DNA from: Sphaerolaimus hirsutus
Taxonomy: Eukaryota > Nematoda > Chromadorea > Monhysterida > Sphaerolaimidae
Assembly (NCBI GenBank): GCA_964036195.1
Contig: OZ038452.1
Location: 29,213,785 to 29,277,784, forward strand
Length of the DNA: 64,000 nucleotides
Reading direction: 5' to 3'
Shown one piece after another: positions 9,791 through 19,254 of this stretch (position 1 is its first letter; each line of letters opens with the position of its first letter). The notes under the pieces were generated by a model that saw only the letters and a program-made list of their open reading frames with translations, was not told where the DNA came from and ran no database searches. Made by a program: the position numbers and the translations under genes.

Positions 9791-10184
9791 ACAAGGTATA
9801 TATATATATATCTAGGAGCTTTAAAAAAAAACGTTTTTTATTTGAAAAAAACGTTTTTTTATAAAAAACATCGAGTTAAAAAAACAACGTTTTTTTCAAC
9901 CATTGTCGCGGGGGGGGGGGTGAAAAACAACCCCCGTCAAAAAACCCTGGATACGCCAGTGTGTAAGCTAGATTTTGACCTTCCTGGGGTTGGATATATA
10001 GCAAATCGCTGCTCCGGAGGAATAGGTAGCTGATACTTGTTTTTTAGGGGGAGGTGGGTTTGAGAGGGGTTCGCAGGGGTTCAAGATATGTGCATAAAAT
10101 GTGAAAAAAACCTATGCTGGAGGTTCCCGTTCACATTTTTAGTGCAAAAATGTCATTTTTTCACTTTATATCATTTCCTCTGAT
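9791..10184. other. Low-complexity sequence, no gene seen
   Basis: ACGTTTTTT and AAAAAACG inverted runs (about 9825-9900) and a G-run near 9910. They may be transposon remnants; no complete element could be delimited. Confidence 0.4.
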
Positions 10185-10330
10185 GTTTCCGGCATCGGGA
10201 TCGGGATTGGGGTCACGGGATCGGATTTGAAAATTTTTGGGATCGGGATTGGGACAGGAGTCTCGGGATCGGGGCCGCTAAATCCCCGCTAAGATTCTCG
10301 ACATTCGGAATCCCGTTTGAACCCTCCGTG
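10185..10330. repeat. GGGATCGGGATTGG array with TTTGAACCCT end
   Basis: GGGATCGGGATTGGG units finish at AATCCCGTTTGAACCCTCC. That terminus is the TAGGGTTCAAACG inverted end used by the GATATCG elements, but joined to a different motif. Single-ended here; related left ends occur near 31605 and 35590. Confidence 0.55.
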
Positions 10331-10384
10331 CCATCCCTAGTTCCTCCTACCCCCGACGTTTGCACCCCCCAGCAAACAGCTTAC

Positions 10385-10724
10385 CTTCCATCGTACTGCC
10401 GGACGCGGCCGACTGCTGGCCGGCGCGTCTGAGCGCCACGGCGGCGGGCGTGAGGCATGCCGCCGGCGCCAACGTCGGCTTCACGTTGCCGCCGGTGCCC
10501 AGACTGCAGTTGAGCGCCGACCTGCCCTCGAACACGAGCACCAAGATCAGGTCGATCAGCCGCAGGGCGTCGGTGCACGCGCGGTCGTCCGCGCCAGTGA
10601 GACTCGTGTGCAGCGCGGCCGGCGCCAGCTTGTGCGACACGATGCGCTCGCCCGCCGCCGGGCTGTGGCGCGCCAGCGAGCACAGGATCGACAGCGCCTT
10701 GGAGATGCACGTGGCCGAGCGCAG
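10385..10724 (-). CDS. HECTD1: HECTD1 exon 6
   Basis: The acceptor is ccatcgcag and the donor GAAG|GTAAGC, phase 0 to 1. It includes SKALSILCSLARHSPAAGER, SHKLAPAALHTSL and ACTDALRLIDLILVLVFEGR, matching STIVSLLSTLCRGSP, LLRSELPDSIESAL and [21 protein letters not shown]. The alanine-rich tail precedes the expected ankyrin repeats. Confidence 0.88.
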
Positions 10725-13700
10725 CTGCGATGGACGGTTGCCGGGAAGGTGTTCGAAAGTGAAAAGTGCCAAACAGAAAACCAACGACCATGTACCTGTA
10801 GTCATGTAAACCCGCTAGTCATGTAGACCCGCCAGTCATGTATTTTAAGGGGGGGGTTAAAAGATTGAGGAATTAGCGGCAGCGTGTTTACATGATAAGT
10901 AGAGCGTTTACGTGTTTACAAGTAGAGCACATAGTTTTGCACTATTTTGATGACACTGCTCAGATAAAAAAATTTAAATTTCACGAACCAGTTGTCGTTT
11001 GAGTTTTTTAAATTTTTTCATTGAGCAGTGTCATCAAAATAGTGACAAAAACAATGCAAGTGCACACGCACTGCGGCCCGCGCCATGTACTCTACTTATT
11101 ATGTAAACCCGCTGCTGTAATAATGTAAACCCCAATACATAACTAGCGGGTTTACATGACTAGCGAGTTTACACGACTAACGGGTTTACATGACTAGCGG
11201 GTTTACAAGACTACGTCAAACAAACCATAGGCGGAGAGGTGTGTATATCATTCACTTCAAGGCCGAATTTATTCAACCAATCATTCTCGGCGCCAGCTAC
11301 ATTCTCGCCTTGACCGGGGCGCGAGTTCGATTTGCGCAGAGCGATCAGCGCATTGAGCAACATGTCCACGAGTTGGCCACTTTCGTCCACGGCGGCCGGA
11401 TCCAAAGTGCGTCTTGTGAATCGATGCAGTACGGTATCGAGACACGAGATGGCAGTTTCGGTCATCTGCGACAGTGTTAATCGATTTAATTTAAAATATT
11501 TCAAAATGCCTAGTGCATACATACCAGAAATTGTACATTTTTTAAATTCAGTTTCCACCCTCTGAATTTTGTAAATACGATTTTTTATCACTTGAAAAAA
11601 GCAAGTACGGGGAATCCCTATTTGCGGGGGACCTCACACCAAAAAACCCCTCCACCATTGGAGACCCCTGACTTGCGGGTGTTCTATACATAGGTTTTTA
11701 GAGGTGTAGAAAAAGGCAGAAAAAAGCTAATATAGTGAAAAACGTGTATATATATAAATACATATATAGCTCCAAATGTAAGAGGCGAAAGTATAAAACT
11801 AGCGGTTTTGAACGAAAATTGGGGAAAATATCTGGCAGCGACAATTGCAGCGACAACAACAAAAAACCGCCCAAAAATACCTGCTGATCATCCGACTGGG
11901 CGAGAGTGGTGAGCGACTTGGCACAGTGCCCAACGGCGGCCTCGTCCAACGGGTCGATCTTGGCGCACAGCGCTGCGACCACGCTCATGGCGGACACGAC
12001 GGCGTCGCGGTGCATGTTGCGCGCGTGCAGACACACGAAGTCTGTGGACACGCGTAGGCCGCCCGCCGCGTAGAACTGCTCGCCGTCGAGACTGACCAGG
12101 GGGCAGTCCCAGACCCTGTAAAATGCCCTGGAAAATGTCAAATGTCACGCAAAGTGTCAAAAGTCATGGAAAATGCCCTGCAAAATGGCAACCGAGTTGC
12201 CATTCTGCAGCGATTTTCCCATGACTTTAGACACTTTGCATGACACTTGACATTTTACATGGCATTTTCCAGGGTCCGGGACTGGCACCAGGCGCTCGAG
12301 CATCTTGACGCACTGTATGGCGAGCTCCTTGCCGTCGCGGTCGTGCACGTCGGCGGCGCCGAGGCGGTCGCACAGCGCCTTCACCAGCCCCTTCACTTCG
12401 AGGATGCGCCGCGCGTTGTCCGTCGCCATGCCCATGTACTCGAGAGCGCGCGCGCCGCCAGCTGCGAGTGCGAGTGACGCGGTGAATTTGAATGAAATAC
12501 ATGCGTGTTTAGAAGATTTATTATTTTAATACATAAATATAATTATGAATTAATATATAAAAAGAGCAGTATTTTGATACATACATATTTATTTTGATGA
12601 TACATAATTATTTTTAATACATAAATACAATAAATTTTTATTTTAATACAAAAATATACATATGGGAATCTCCGTTCCAAAAGTTCACAAGCGCCAAATC
12701 CAGAAAAATCGAGTTAAGCGTGGATTTGACCTCCACGTATAGTTTTTCACATTTTAGAAAAAAATCAGCGTTATAGTCCATTTCGTTCCCGAGATACAGT
12801 GGTACCGATTTTCTAAAAAATCGCAATTTTCACATCGAAAGTTTACATATCCATGACCAGTCCCCTATGAAAAACAGGACTTTCACATCAAAAATGCATA
12901 AATCCATCTCAGACCGCCGGAGTTTCATATCGAAAATGCACATATCCAAAAAATTCCATTTCCAAAATTTCATTTCGGAGCGGCCGCAAAGAGCTGGCCA
13001 GAATTTCCATACAAAATAAAGTTTCATTTCCAAAAATGCATACGTGAATTTCCAAATCTATTTTGCACTATAAATCAAATATACGTGTATATATTGATCT
13101 GAAAATTTAGGTAGATGTACTTTTAGACACAGGCTTAGTAGTGTCATTCCTTTTTGCCTGTGATGCACCGTTAAGAAGTTATTCAACATTTAATTTCAAA
13201 TGTTCAGATTTGTTCCCAATTTTGGGTGACTTACAAAATCTCACATAACTCCCTGAATATTTCCCGGCCAACGAAATTTGTGGTTACAAAAATTGTAGAG
13301 AAATGTCGGATCTATCTGAAAATGGCAAGGCAAGCTTTGTCGCCCAAACATAGCGCCGTCGGGCCATCGCCAAACTTTAAAATGCGATTTTGAAAAATTG
13401 AAAATTGTGGATACATGCGTTTTTGGAATGAAACTCCCCATATAGAGTGTGTTCAACTGTAATGAGCTTTATAGGCTGTAATAGGCTTTTGAAAAATATT
13501 CTTGAAAGTTTTCAATGCCCAGGCCAGAATAAAGCGGCCTAGTCGCTAGGGTGGCAAACGGTGAATCTCTAGAAATATCTAGTGTGTTTATTCGCCACGC
13601 CTACCCGAGAAGATTTTTCTAAGATTTTTTAAACTTTCCGAGAGAAAAACATGGATGAATTAGTGTCTTTTAATTATTTGGACCGCATGTTTACAACAAA

Positions 13701-14388
13701 TCCTAAAACAGAAAGGTCGGTGTCTATCTGTTATTTATATTTTTCGTCGACAAAAATCACATCGCAGAAATGTTGGCCCCCTCGATATAATTAAATCTGG
13801 GGCGGCGTCAATTGAATTTGAAATTACATAACTTTACCTCAACGATCTTGTCACTGGCTACGTTGTCGATGAAAGTCTGACACAACGGAGGCAGAAACTG
13901 CCGCGGCGGAAAAAGCTCAAAGCATCTGTCTATGTTGTCGCAAATCAACAACTCGGTGCACAGCGTTTCCAATGCGTTTGCCTGCGAACGTGGGTCACAA
14001 ATATAACTCTTTTCAAGTAAAAGTGTCTCTGTTAAACGAAGATGTTAACTGGAAATTTTATGCATGAGAATCATACCGCAGAGAAAATTTCCACACTAAG
14101 TCGAACCATTGGTGAAAATTGAAAAATGTCCAGTCATTTTGATCCACCGAATTTCAAATTTTTACATTGGCTTGTCCCTGCCATGTTTGAGCGACAAATT
14201 TCATCCACATTTTCGACACCTTCAACCAATACATTTAACCCCCCCCCCCCCACGTAAACGACACAACAAAACCACCCCCCCCCCCCCCGAAAAAACCGCA
14301 CCTGCATTTCCCTCACGCCGTCGGTGGCGTCGCGGCTCACGCCGGACATGATCCACTCGATCAACGTGTCCCTGTCCACGCCCATCAT
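10385..14388 (-). CDS. HECTD1: HECTD1-like E3 ubiquitin ligase, N-terminal part (6 exons, partial)
   Basis: Exons, in order of translation, are 14388-14302, 13981-13838, 12459(12461)-12289, 12096-11881, 11465-11301 and 10724-10385, about 374 codons. The sequence starts MMGVDRDTLIEWIMSG, like the HECTD1 N-terminus, and follows the armadillo-like helices of the family to the segment just before the ankyrin repeats. It ends at a strong donor G|GTAAGC with no next exon found to the left. The ankyrin region is missing, and the following plus-strand segment (1.6-7.3 kb) faces it. Intron 3 is an introner. Intron 2 has a phase problem at its acceptor. Confidence 0.85.
10798..11215. mobile_element. 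Inverted-repeat element with TAGCGGGTTTACATGAC motif
   Basis: The ends GTAGTCATGTAAACCCGC and GCGGGTTTACAAGACTAC are inverted. Several CTAGTCATGTAAACCCG units sit at each end, with a central palindrome (GATGACACTGCTCA / TGAGCAGTGTCATC). It fills most of the HECTD1 intron between exons 6 and 5. The target duplication is not clear. Confidence 0.65.
11301..11465 (-). CDS. HECTD1: HECTD1 exon 5
   Basis: The acceptor is ctgtcgcag. It reads MTETAISCLDTVLHRFTRRT, LDPAAVDESGQLVDMLLNAL, like [26 protein letters not shown]. Two phase-0 donors are possible, AAT|GTAGCT (end 11301) or GAA|GTGAAT (end 11256). I prefer the first without strong evidence. Confidence 0.8.
11590..11880. other. HECTD1 intron 4-5, repeat remnant
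   Basis: Contains GGGGACCTC...CATTGGAGACCCCTG, resembling one end of the G-run family near 9780, then AT-rich sequence. No complete element. Confidence 0.4.
11881..12096 (-). CDS. HECTD1: HECTD1 exon 4
   Basis: 72 codons: VSLDGEQFYAAGGLRVSTDF, MHRDAVVSAMSVVAALCAKI, EAAVGHCAKSLTTLAQSDDQ. This matches [29 protein letters not shown] and CVESLSSLLKHEDHQ. The donor CAG|GTATTT is good. The 5' boundary is inferred from the introner edge and the protein alignment. Confidence 0.85.
12100..12288. mobile_element. Introner C: 189-bp palindromic element in HECTD1, CTG target
   Basis: Flanked by CTG (12289-12291 and 12097-12099), with ends GTGCCAGTCCCGGACCCTG and CAGGGTCTGGGACTGCCCC on the gene strand. 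The arms carry TGTCAAATGTCATGCAAAG motifs and an inner GGCAACC/GGTTGCC-like stem. Exact removal restores CVKMLERL-VSLDGEQFYAAGGL, the same length as HECTD1, but implies a GT-TG intron. Confidence 0.85.
12289..12461 (-). CDS. HECTD1: HECTD1 exon 3
   Basis: It reads ARALEYMGMATDNARRILEV, KGLVKALCDRLGAADVHDRD and GKELAIQCVKMLERL, matching ARAITYYLDV...TRRI, GAIKALCNRL and LAEQCVKVLEL. The only AG nearby (cgcag, start 12461) is two bases out of frame with exon 2. An in-frame start would be 12459, after GCAGCT. The end at CTG|GTGCC is set by the introner. Confidence 0.8.
12663..13440. mobile_element. Transposon with GTTTCATATCGAAAATGCA units in HECTD1 intron
   Basis: The ends GGGAATCTCCGTTCCAAAA and TTTTTGGAATGAAACTCCCC are imperfect inverted repeats. 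The interior repeats TTTCATNTCNAAAATGCANA and shows homology to the interior at 38.3-38.9 kb, whose element spans 38286-41328. It lies in the intron between exons 2 and 3. Confidence 0.6.
13441..13837. other. HECTD1 intron 2-3 remainder, nothing recognised
   Basis: About 400 bases of AT-rich sequence. I looked here for a micro-exon that would repair the exon 2/3 phase mismatch and saw none. Confidence 0.45.
13838..13981 (-). CDS. HECTD1: HECTD1 exon 2
   Basis: 48 codons between gttcgcag and GAG|GTAAAG, phase 0 both ends: ANALETLCTELLICDNIDRC, FELFPPRQFLPPLCQTFI, DNVASDKIVE. This matches HECTD1 ([36 protein letters not shown], DNVLE) residue for residue in length. It was missed by simple start-to-stop ORF calling because it is short. 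Confidence 0.92.
14302..14388 (-). CDS. HECTD1: HECTD1 exon 1 (coding start)
   Basis: It encodes 29 residues, MMGVDRDTLIEWIMSGVSRD then ATDGVREMQ, against the family start MADVDPDTLLEWLQMG..ERDMQ. Two adjacent ATGs (14388 and 14385) could start it. The donor is ATGCAG|GTGCGG. Long C-runs (about 14240-14290) follow in the intron. Confidence 0.88.
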
Positions 14389-15447
14389 TTTGTAGGGCCG
14401 TTCCACGTTAACGTCACACGTGGGGGACTTGAAACGTTTCGTAGCTTGAGCCCCACGCGTAAAACTGCGTATTTAACGTGAAAAACGTTGTAACATAACA
14501 CGTTTGGATCGAGTGGAGAATTGAAAAGAAACAAGGATGGGTCTGTAGAGAGAAAAACAACTTGAGATTACTATCGTCCGCAGGAAAACACCGGATATGA
14601 GAAAGAATAATTATCTTTTTGGGGAGACGGTCGAATGACGTCATCATAGAATATAATAAATTCGCGACGTTAGAACAACCAATTTTCCACAAGTATTCCA
14701 TCTTGAACGAGATTTCTCATTAGATAAATATATTCACGCCGTACTGTCACTGTACAGTCACTGTAAATGACGAAAGTTTATGACTGCTTTTAAAAAGCTC
14801 TAAGTTATGATTGATGACTGTAAGTTATGTTTTTTGGCGAGTTTCCAACTACTAGCTGCGTGAGCGTAAATTGCGCAGCTTTATGATCAAACCGGCAAAT
14901 CAAAAGACGGAACCAAGCTTACCTGCGTTCGTAAATTGAGCGGACTCGCCGCTCGGATCATCAGATAGAACACACATTACAAATTTTCACTCACGTTACC
15001 GAAGTATTTTTGCTTTACATACGCGTACGTGCGCATACAAGTGCGCGCAGAAATTCCTGTGCGTATTGGCACCGAGCCATGTGCCACTGTTACTCCGCGC
15101 ACTCGCGCCAGCCTACATCTTAAAACTGCACGTGAATTTTGCTAGGCCGGGCATGTCGTTTTCCCTATACAAACTTGTGATTTTTACGAACCTTTCGAGG
15201 CCCACCACACGCTTAAAAATGGGAATTGTGGGTCGAGCGTACGCACAGGGGGCTAAAATTATGTGCGTTCTCTGGCGAATGTAAGAAATCGTAGAAATTT
15301 AACTGTCGTTATTGAGCTCAACCACAAAAAAGGCGAGCCTGGCGGAACGTACGTGATTTTTGGGGTTAGCGCTAGTGGGCATTTACACGAAAGTGGGCGG
15401 AGCTTACGCCGACGGCCGCATGCAAAGCAAAATATCTGCGCGCACTG
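14389..15447. other. Upstream of the HECTD1 start; no gene seen
   Basis: This should hold the 5' UTR and promoter of the minus-strand HECTD1 half, but I recognise no definite promoter element. There is a tandem CACTGTACAGTCACTGTA near 14745. GC-rich repeat-like sequence fills 14990-15440. Confidence 0.4.
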
Positions 15448-16300
15448 CAGAGTTGGAAAAACGTATTTACGTTTACCCGAAATACCCGGTTATTCGGGTA
15501 TTTATTTTTACGTTGACGTTTACGTTTTCCAAAAATACCATTACGTTTTGTTACGTTTTCCTGACCAAAATACCCAGGTACTAGGGAAAACGTAAAAATT
15601 CTGATATTTAGTAGTTTCTTAGTGGCCGCGCCCCCAGACGGAACTGCGTATTTCCATGAATTCTCTACAGATTTTGATCATTGAGCACTTAAAATCATCA
15701 GAATAATGTGGCGATCACTTTAGTGCAGCGATTAGGATGATTACAAACAATAACTGAAACATTTTATAAACTCCAACACATAGTCACCATTTGTCTACCA
15801 ACAATAGTCAATGCCGCACAGAGAATATAGGTAACTGTATACTCCAGCAAGTCAGCAACATTACACCTTACAATGAAATCTACCATATCCCATCTGAATA
15901 AAAGAACAAAGATAAAAAAAATTTTCCTCAAATTTATCAAATTGCTTTGATAAATATGATGAAATTTTTTTATGTTTGTTCTTTTATTCAGATGGGATAT
16001 GGTAGATTTCATTGTAAGGTGTAATGTCGCTGGAGTATATTTTGTAATAAACTGACAACAAATTATGAACAAAATAGTGAAAGAAATATCATATTTATGA
16101 TTCAAAATTCAACACAATTCCAGGTACTCTCTTCAGATAGGTGTGGCAGATTTCACAGTATATTTGATGGAGTGTTTTTCCAAAATAGACTAAAAACAGT
16201 TTTAAAAGTTTCAATGCACTGAAATTACTGTCTGTTCCCCTTACATAGGTGGCTGTAGAGTGACCATTTAGCCATGGGCTTGTGAAATTTGCTAAAATAA
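15448..16300. mobile_element. hAT-like element, one CAGAGTTG end plus body (other end lost)
   Basis: It starts CAGAGTTGGAAAAACGTATT with arrays of TTTACGTTTACG up to about 15600. From there on, the body (about 15600-16200) is homologous to the interior of the TAGTGATG element at about 21810-22190. A nested palindrome sits at about 15864-16024. No matching right end was found. Confidence 0.7.
15864..16024. mobile_element. Short palindromic MITE
   Basis: Arms CCTTACAATGAAATCTACCA and TGGTAGATTTCATTGTAAGG are inverted, with a small AT-rich loop. Related arms (CCTACCATA, TTTCATACTAAGTGTGATG) occur near 24490, 52105 and 52565-52745. Confidence 0.75.
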
Positions 16301-16932
16301 TTTGTTGATAATTAATAATAATAATAGTAATAATGATTCAATTCTTACAGCATTCTTTTGGAAGCTGCCCTTCTATTTTTTCGCCGGTTTTTCAATCAAT
16401 TTTTCACGTTCTGTCAACGTTTTCCCAAGTGTTGTCACAAAAAATTTATACTATGGCGATTCATCGAGTTGATTAAACATTTGATCTTCAAATAGCTCAA
16501 AATCAATCCACGGAAGCCACTAAATAACAGCATCCGCTGACTTTTTTAATAAGCATTTGGCACAATTCGATTTTGGGAAGTAATACGTAATACTCTGCAC
16601 GGAGGTGGGGTCTAACTATAGAATAATTTGAATATTGAATATACCTATTTTGAAAATACGGCTTCTGTGGAGGAAAAGTGTGCGCTGGCGCGCAAATTTT
16701 TTAAAGTTGTCGGAAATTTATGACGGAAATTACATTTTGCCAAAAAAATTGGGTCTCACAACGTTTTTTACGTTTTCTCGTTTTTTAAAAATCGCGGTAA
16801 ATCCCCTTTTATGCTTTGCTCCCAATTCTTTCTTGCAGTCTAAATCAGGGGTTCAGTCTGGCGGGGGTTGGAGGGGGGTGGGGGGGGGGGTTACCCCCCA
16901 ACAAACGCTCCGGCTATCTATCTATCCCCGGT

Positions 16933-17815
16933 TAGCATTGAAAAAAATGTCCGATTTTGAGAAAATATAATTAAATATTATCTCAGAAAATCTCTCAAGA
17001 AAAAAATATAATTAAATCTCTTGGGTCATTTTCGAAAATATAATTAAATCTCTGAGAAAATCTCTTGCCGTTCAAAAAATCTCAGAAAATCGCTCAACTT
17101 AAATTACCTATGATTTAATCGCTAGGTGTCTCAAGGTGTTTGAGCCAAAGGCGTTTGTTCGAGTATTTAGATATTAAGCACCTTATGTGTTGTTTCAGTT
17201 TTTACTACCACATACTTCTACCTAGTATCTAAATAATCAACAAAAATATAAATAAGGTACATTTTTCCTCAATAGAATACATTACTTTTACGTGTGAAGA
17301 TTGGAACAAAATTTATCAGATGACTTTTTTCACGAAATTTTGGTAACTGTATTTACAAACATATTTACATTGTAGTTGTTAAAACATATTTACATTGAGT
17401 AATCCTCTGAAAAAGTACCAGTACTCTCTTTTAATCTATTCTTTTTGAAAGTACTTGAGTACAGCGAATGTATTTCAGATAGGTATACTTTTTATATCTC
17501 TTTCATGTTATCGAACAGAAAAAAAAGAAAATAAACTTAAAATAGGTGCAAAAATAGCCAAAAATGGGTTTATTAGTATATATATATATATATATAGCTG
17601 AAAATAAGCGAAAAAGGACATGAACTAGTGAATTTGAAGGTGAAAATGGACAACTATAGAGAGATTTTCCCGAGAGATTTTCTCAATCAGGAGAAAATAT
17701 AATTAAATCTCTCTGGAAAATCGTGGAAAAAATATAAATCTCAGAAAATCTTATATTTTCTGAGATTTTCTGAGATTTTTTAAATATAAATCTCCCAGAG
17801 ATTTTTTCAATGCTA
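16933..17815. mobile_element. hAT-like transposon with AAAATCTCAGAAAATCTC arrays
   Basis: Ends TAGCATTGAAAAAA and TTTTTTCAATGCTA are flanked by the exact 8-bp duplication TCCCCGGT (16925-16932 and 17816-17823). Sub-terminal arrays of AAATCTCAGAAAATCTC and AAATATAATTAAATCTC occur on both sides. It is inserted in a GATAGATAG/G-run repeat. A TACTC-type element end lies inside at about 17350-17480. Confidence 0.88.
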
Positions 17816-18064
17816 TCCCCGGTGCCGCTCAGCTATCTATCTAACCTGAGGCTAAATTTTAGGCTACTATCGCTCGAGCCCCCCACCCCCCCCCCCAAAA
17901 TCGACCAGATATGTATTTCTCCAGAGCGATTATTTAAGAAATTTTGCCCCGATTTAGTGGTTGTTTGAATGGGCAAAAGTTGAATAGACTACTATGACTT
18001 CAGCGGTACGTGACTCACAGTTATGCACTCATTTTTCTACCATCAAATTGTAGAACAAATTTTT

Positions 18065-18270
18065 TTGGCGCTGGCGCTATTGGCGCTTGGCGCCATCACT
18101 CTCTGGCGCCATTGGCGCTTGGCGCTGAGGTTCAGAAAAGCGCCATGGCGCTTTTGGCGCTTGGCGCCATTTTGCTCTGGCGCCATTGGCGCTTGGCGCC
18201 GGGGTCAGAAAAGCGCCATGGCGCTTTTGGCGCTTGGCGCCGAAAGCCTGGCGCTTTTTCCATCACTACT
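18065..18270. repeat. GGCGCC/TTGGCGCTTGGCGCC array with TAGTGATG-type end
   Basis: A dense array of TGGCGCTTGGCGCCATT units finishes at TTTTTCCATCACTA, the TAGTGATGGAAA terminus shared with 37305. Only this end is recognised. Introner-like element 18274-18435 follows immediately. Confidence 0.6.
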
Positions 18271-18273
18271 CTG

Positions 18274-18435
18274 GTCCCAAGCCATGTAAAGTGTGATGTA
18301 AAGTGTCAGATGTCATGTAAAATGTAAAGAAAAGTGTCAATTGTCATGCAAAGTTCAATAATAAATTTTTTTTTGGTTTTGATTGACATTTTACATGACA
18401 TTTATTTGACACTTTGCAGGGCTTGGGACTGTCAC
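18274..18435. mobile_element. Introner-class element outside genes, CTG target
   Basis: GTCCCAAGCCATGTAAAGTG at the left and CACTTTGCAGGGCTTGGGAC at the right are inverted, flanked by CTG (18271-18273 and 18436-18438). TGTCATGTAAAATG units sit inside. Confidence 0.7.
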
Positions 18436-18648
18436 CTGGCTGGGGGACAAGCAAAAACAAAATGCAAACTACACAATAGAACAAAATACGGCCAGTAACG
18501 AAGGCTCAAACGAACATTCAAAGTGACTTTTCAAAATGCATATTTAATGCTCTGCTGATCATTACGCTATTTCATTGCAAAATTATGATAAATCGGGTGG
18601 GCGCGCCAGCGCCATCCCTCGCTGCCGAGGGAGGGCGCAAGCGACCCA

Positions 18649-19010
18649 CCCATAATATGGTCGGACACACCAAAATGCGGAAATCGCAAATTAAAAATCG
18701 CAATAACTTTGGAACGCAATGCGCTAGTGCAGAACCGACTGCACCATTGAAAAGCCCGTGTCGAAAAGTACCACCATGCATATTTTCAGATCCAACGGTT
18801 GAGTTCGGAGGAAGTTATTACGCATTTTCTTTTTCAAGTAGTGTTCTTGTTGTTGTTGTTGTTGTTCTTGTTCTCCCGAAAATCTTCAAACTGCAATAAC
18901 TTCCTTGAAACACGACCGATTTTCATGGTTGATGGCTCATTTGAAAGAGAATATGATGCCATTTCTTTTTTTCGGGATTTTTTTTCACAGGCTCCGCCCA
19001 CTTTGGTACG
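18649..19010. repeat. Dispersed repeat shared with 36494-36825
   Basis: ATATGGTCNGANACANCAAAATGCGGAAA, the paired CAATAACTT segments, GATGGCTCAT and TTTCACAGGCNCNGCCCACTTTGG occur in the same order in both places. No terminal repeats were identified. The second copy is cut by a gap. Confidence 0.65.
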
Positions 19011-19254
19011 GTATTTGTTTGAAATTTTCAAACCTCAATAAATTTTAAATTTGAATACAAATGGGGCAAAAAAAAAAATTTGTTGATGTGTGCCATGACT
19101 AGAGCTTTCAAATGAGCCAATTTTTGGCAATTTTGGTACAGATTTACAAAAGTTATTCAAGTTTGCTTATTTTGTGTAAAATGCGCAAACATGCCTGAAC
19201 TACTGCTTCATGTGATACTGAGCATGTGACCTTGCATGCTGATTACTATCAGGT

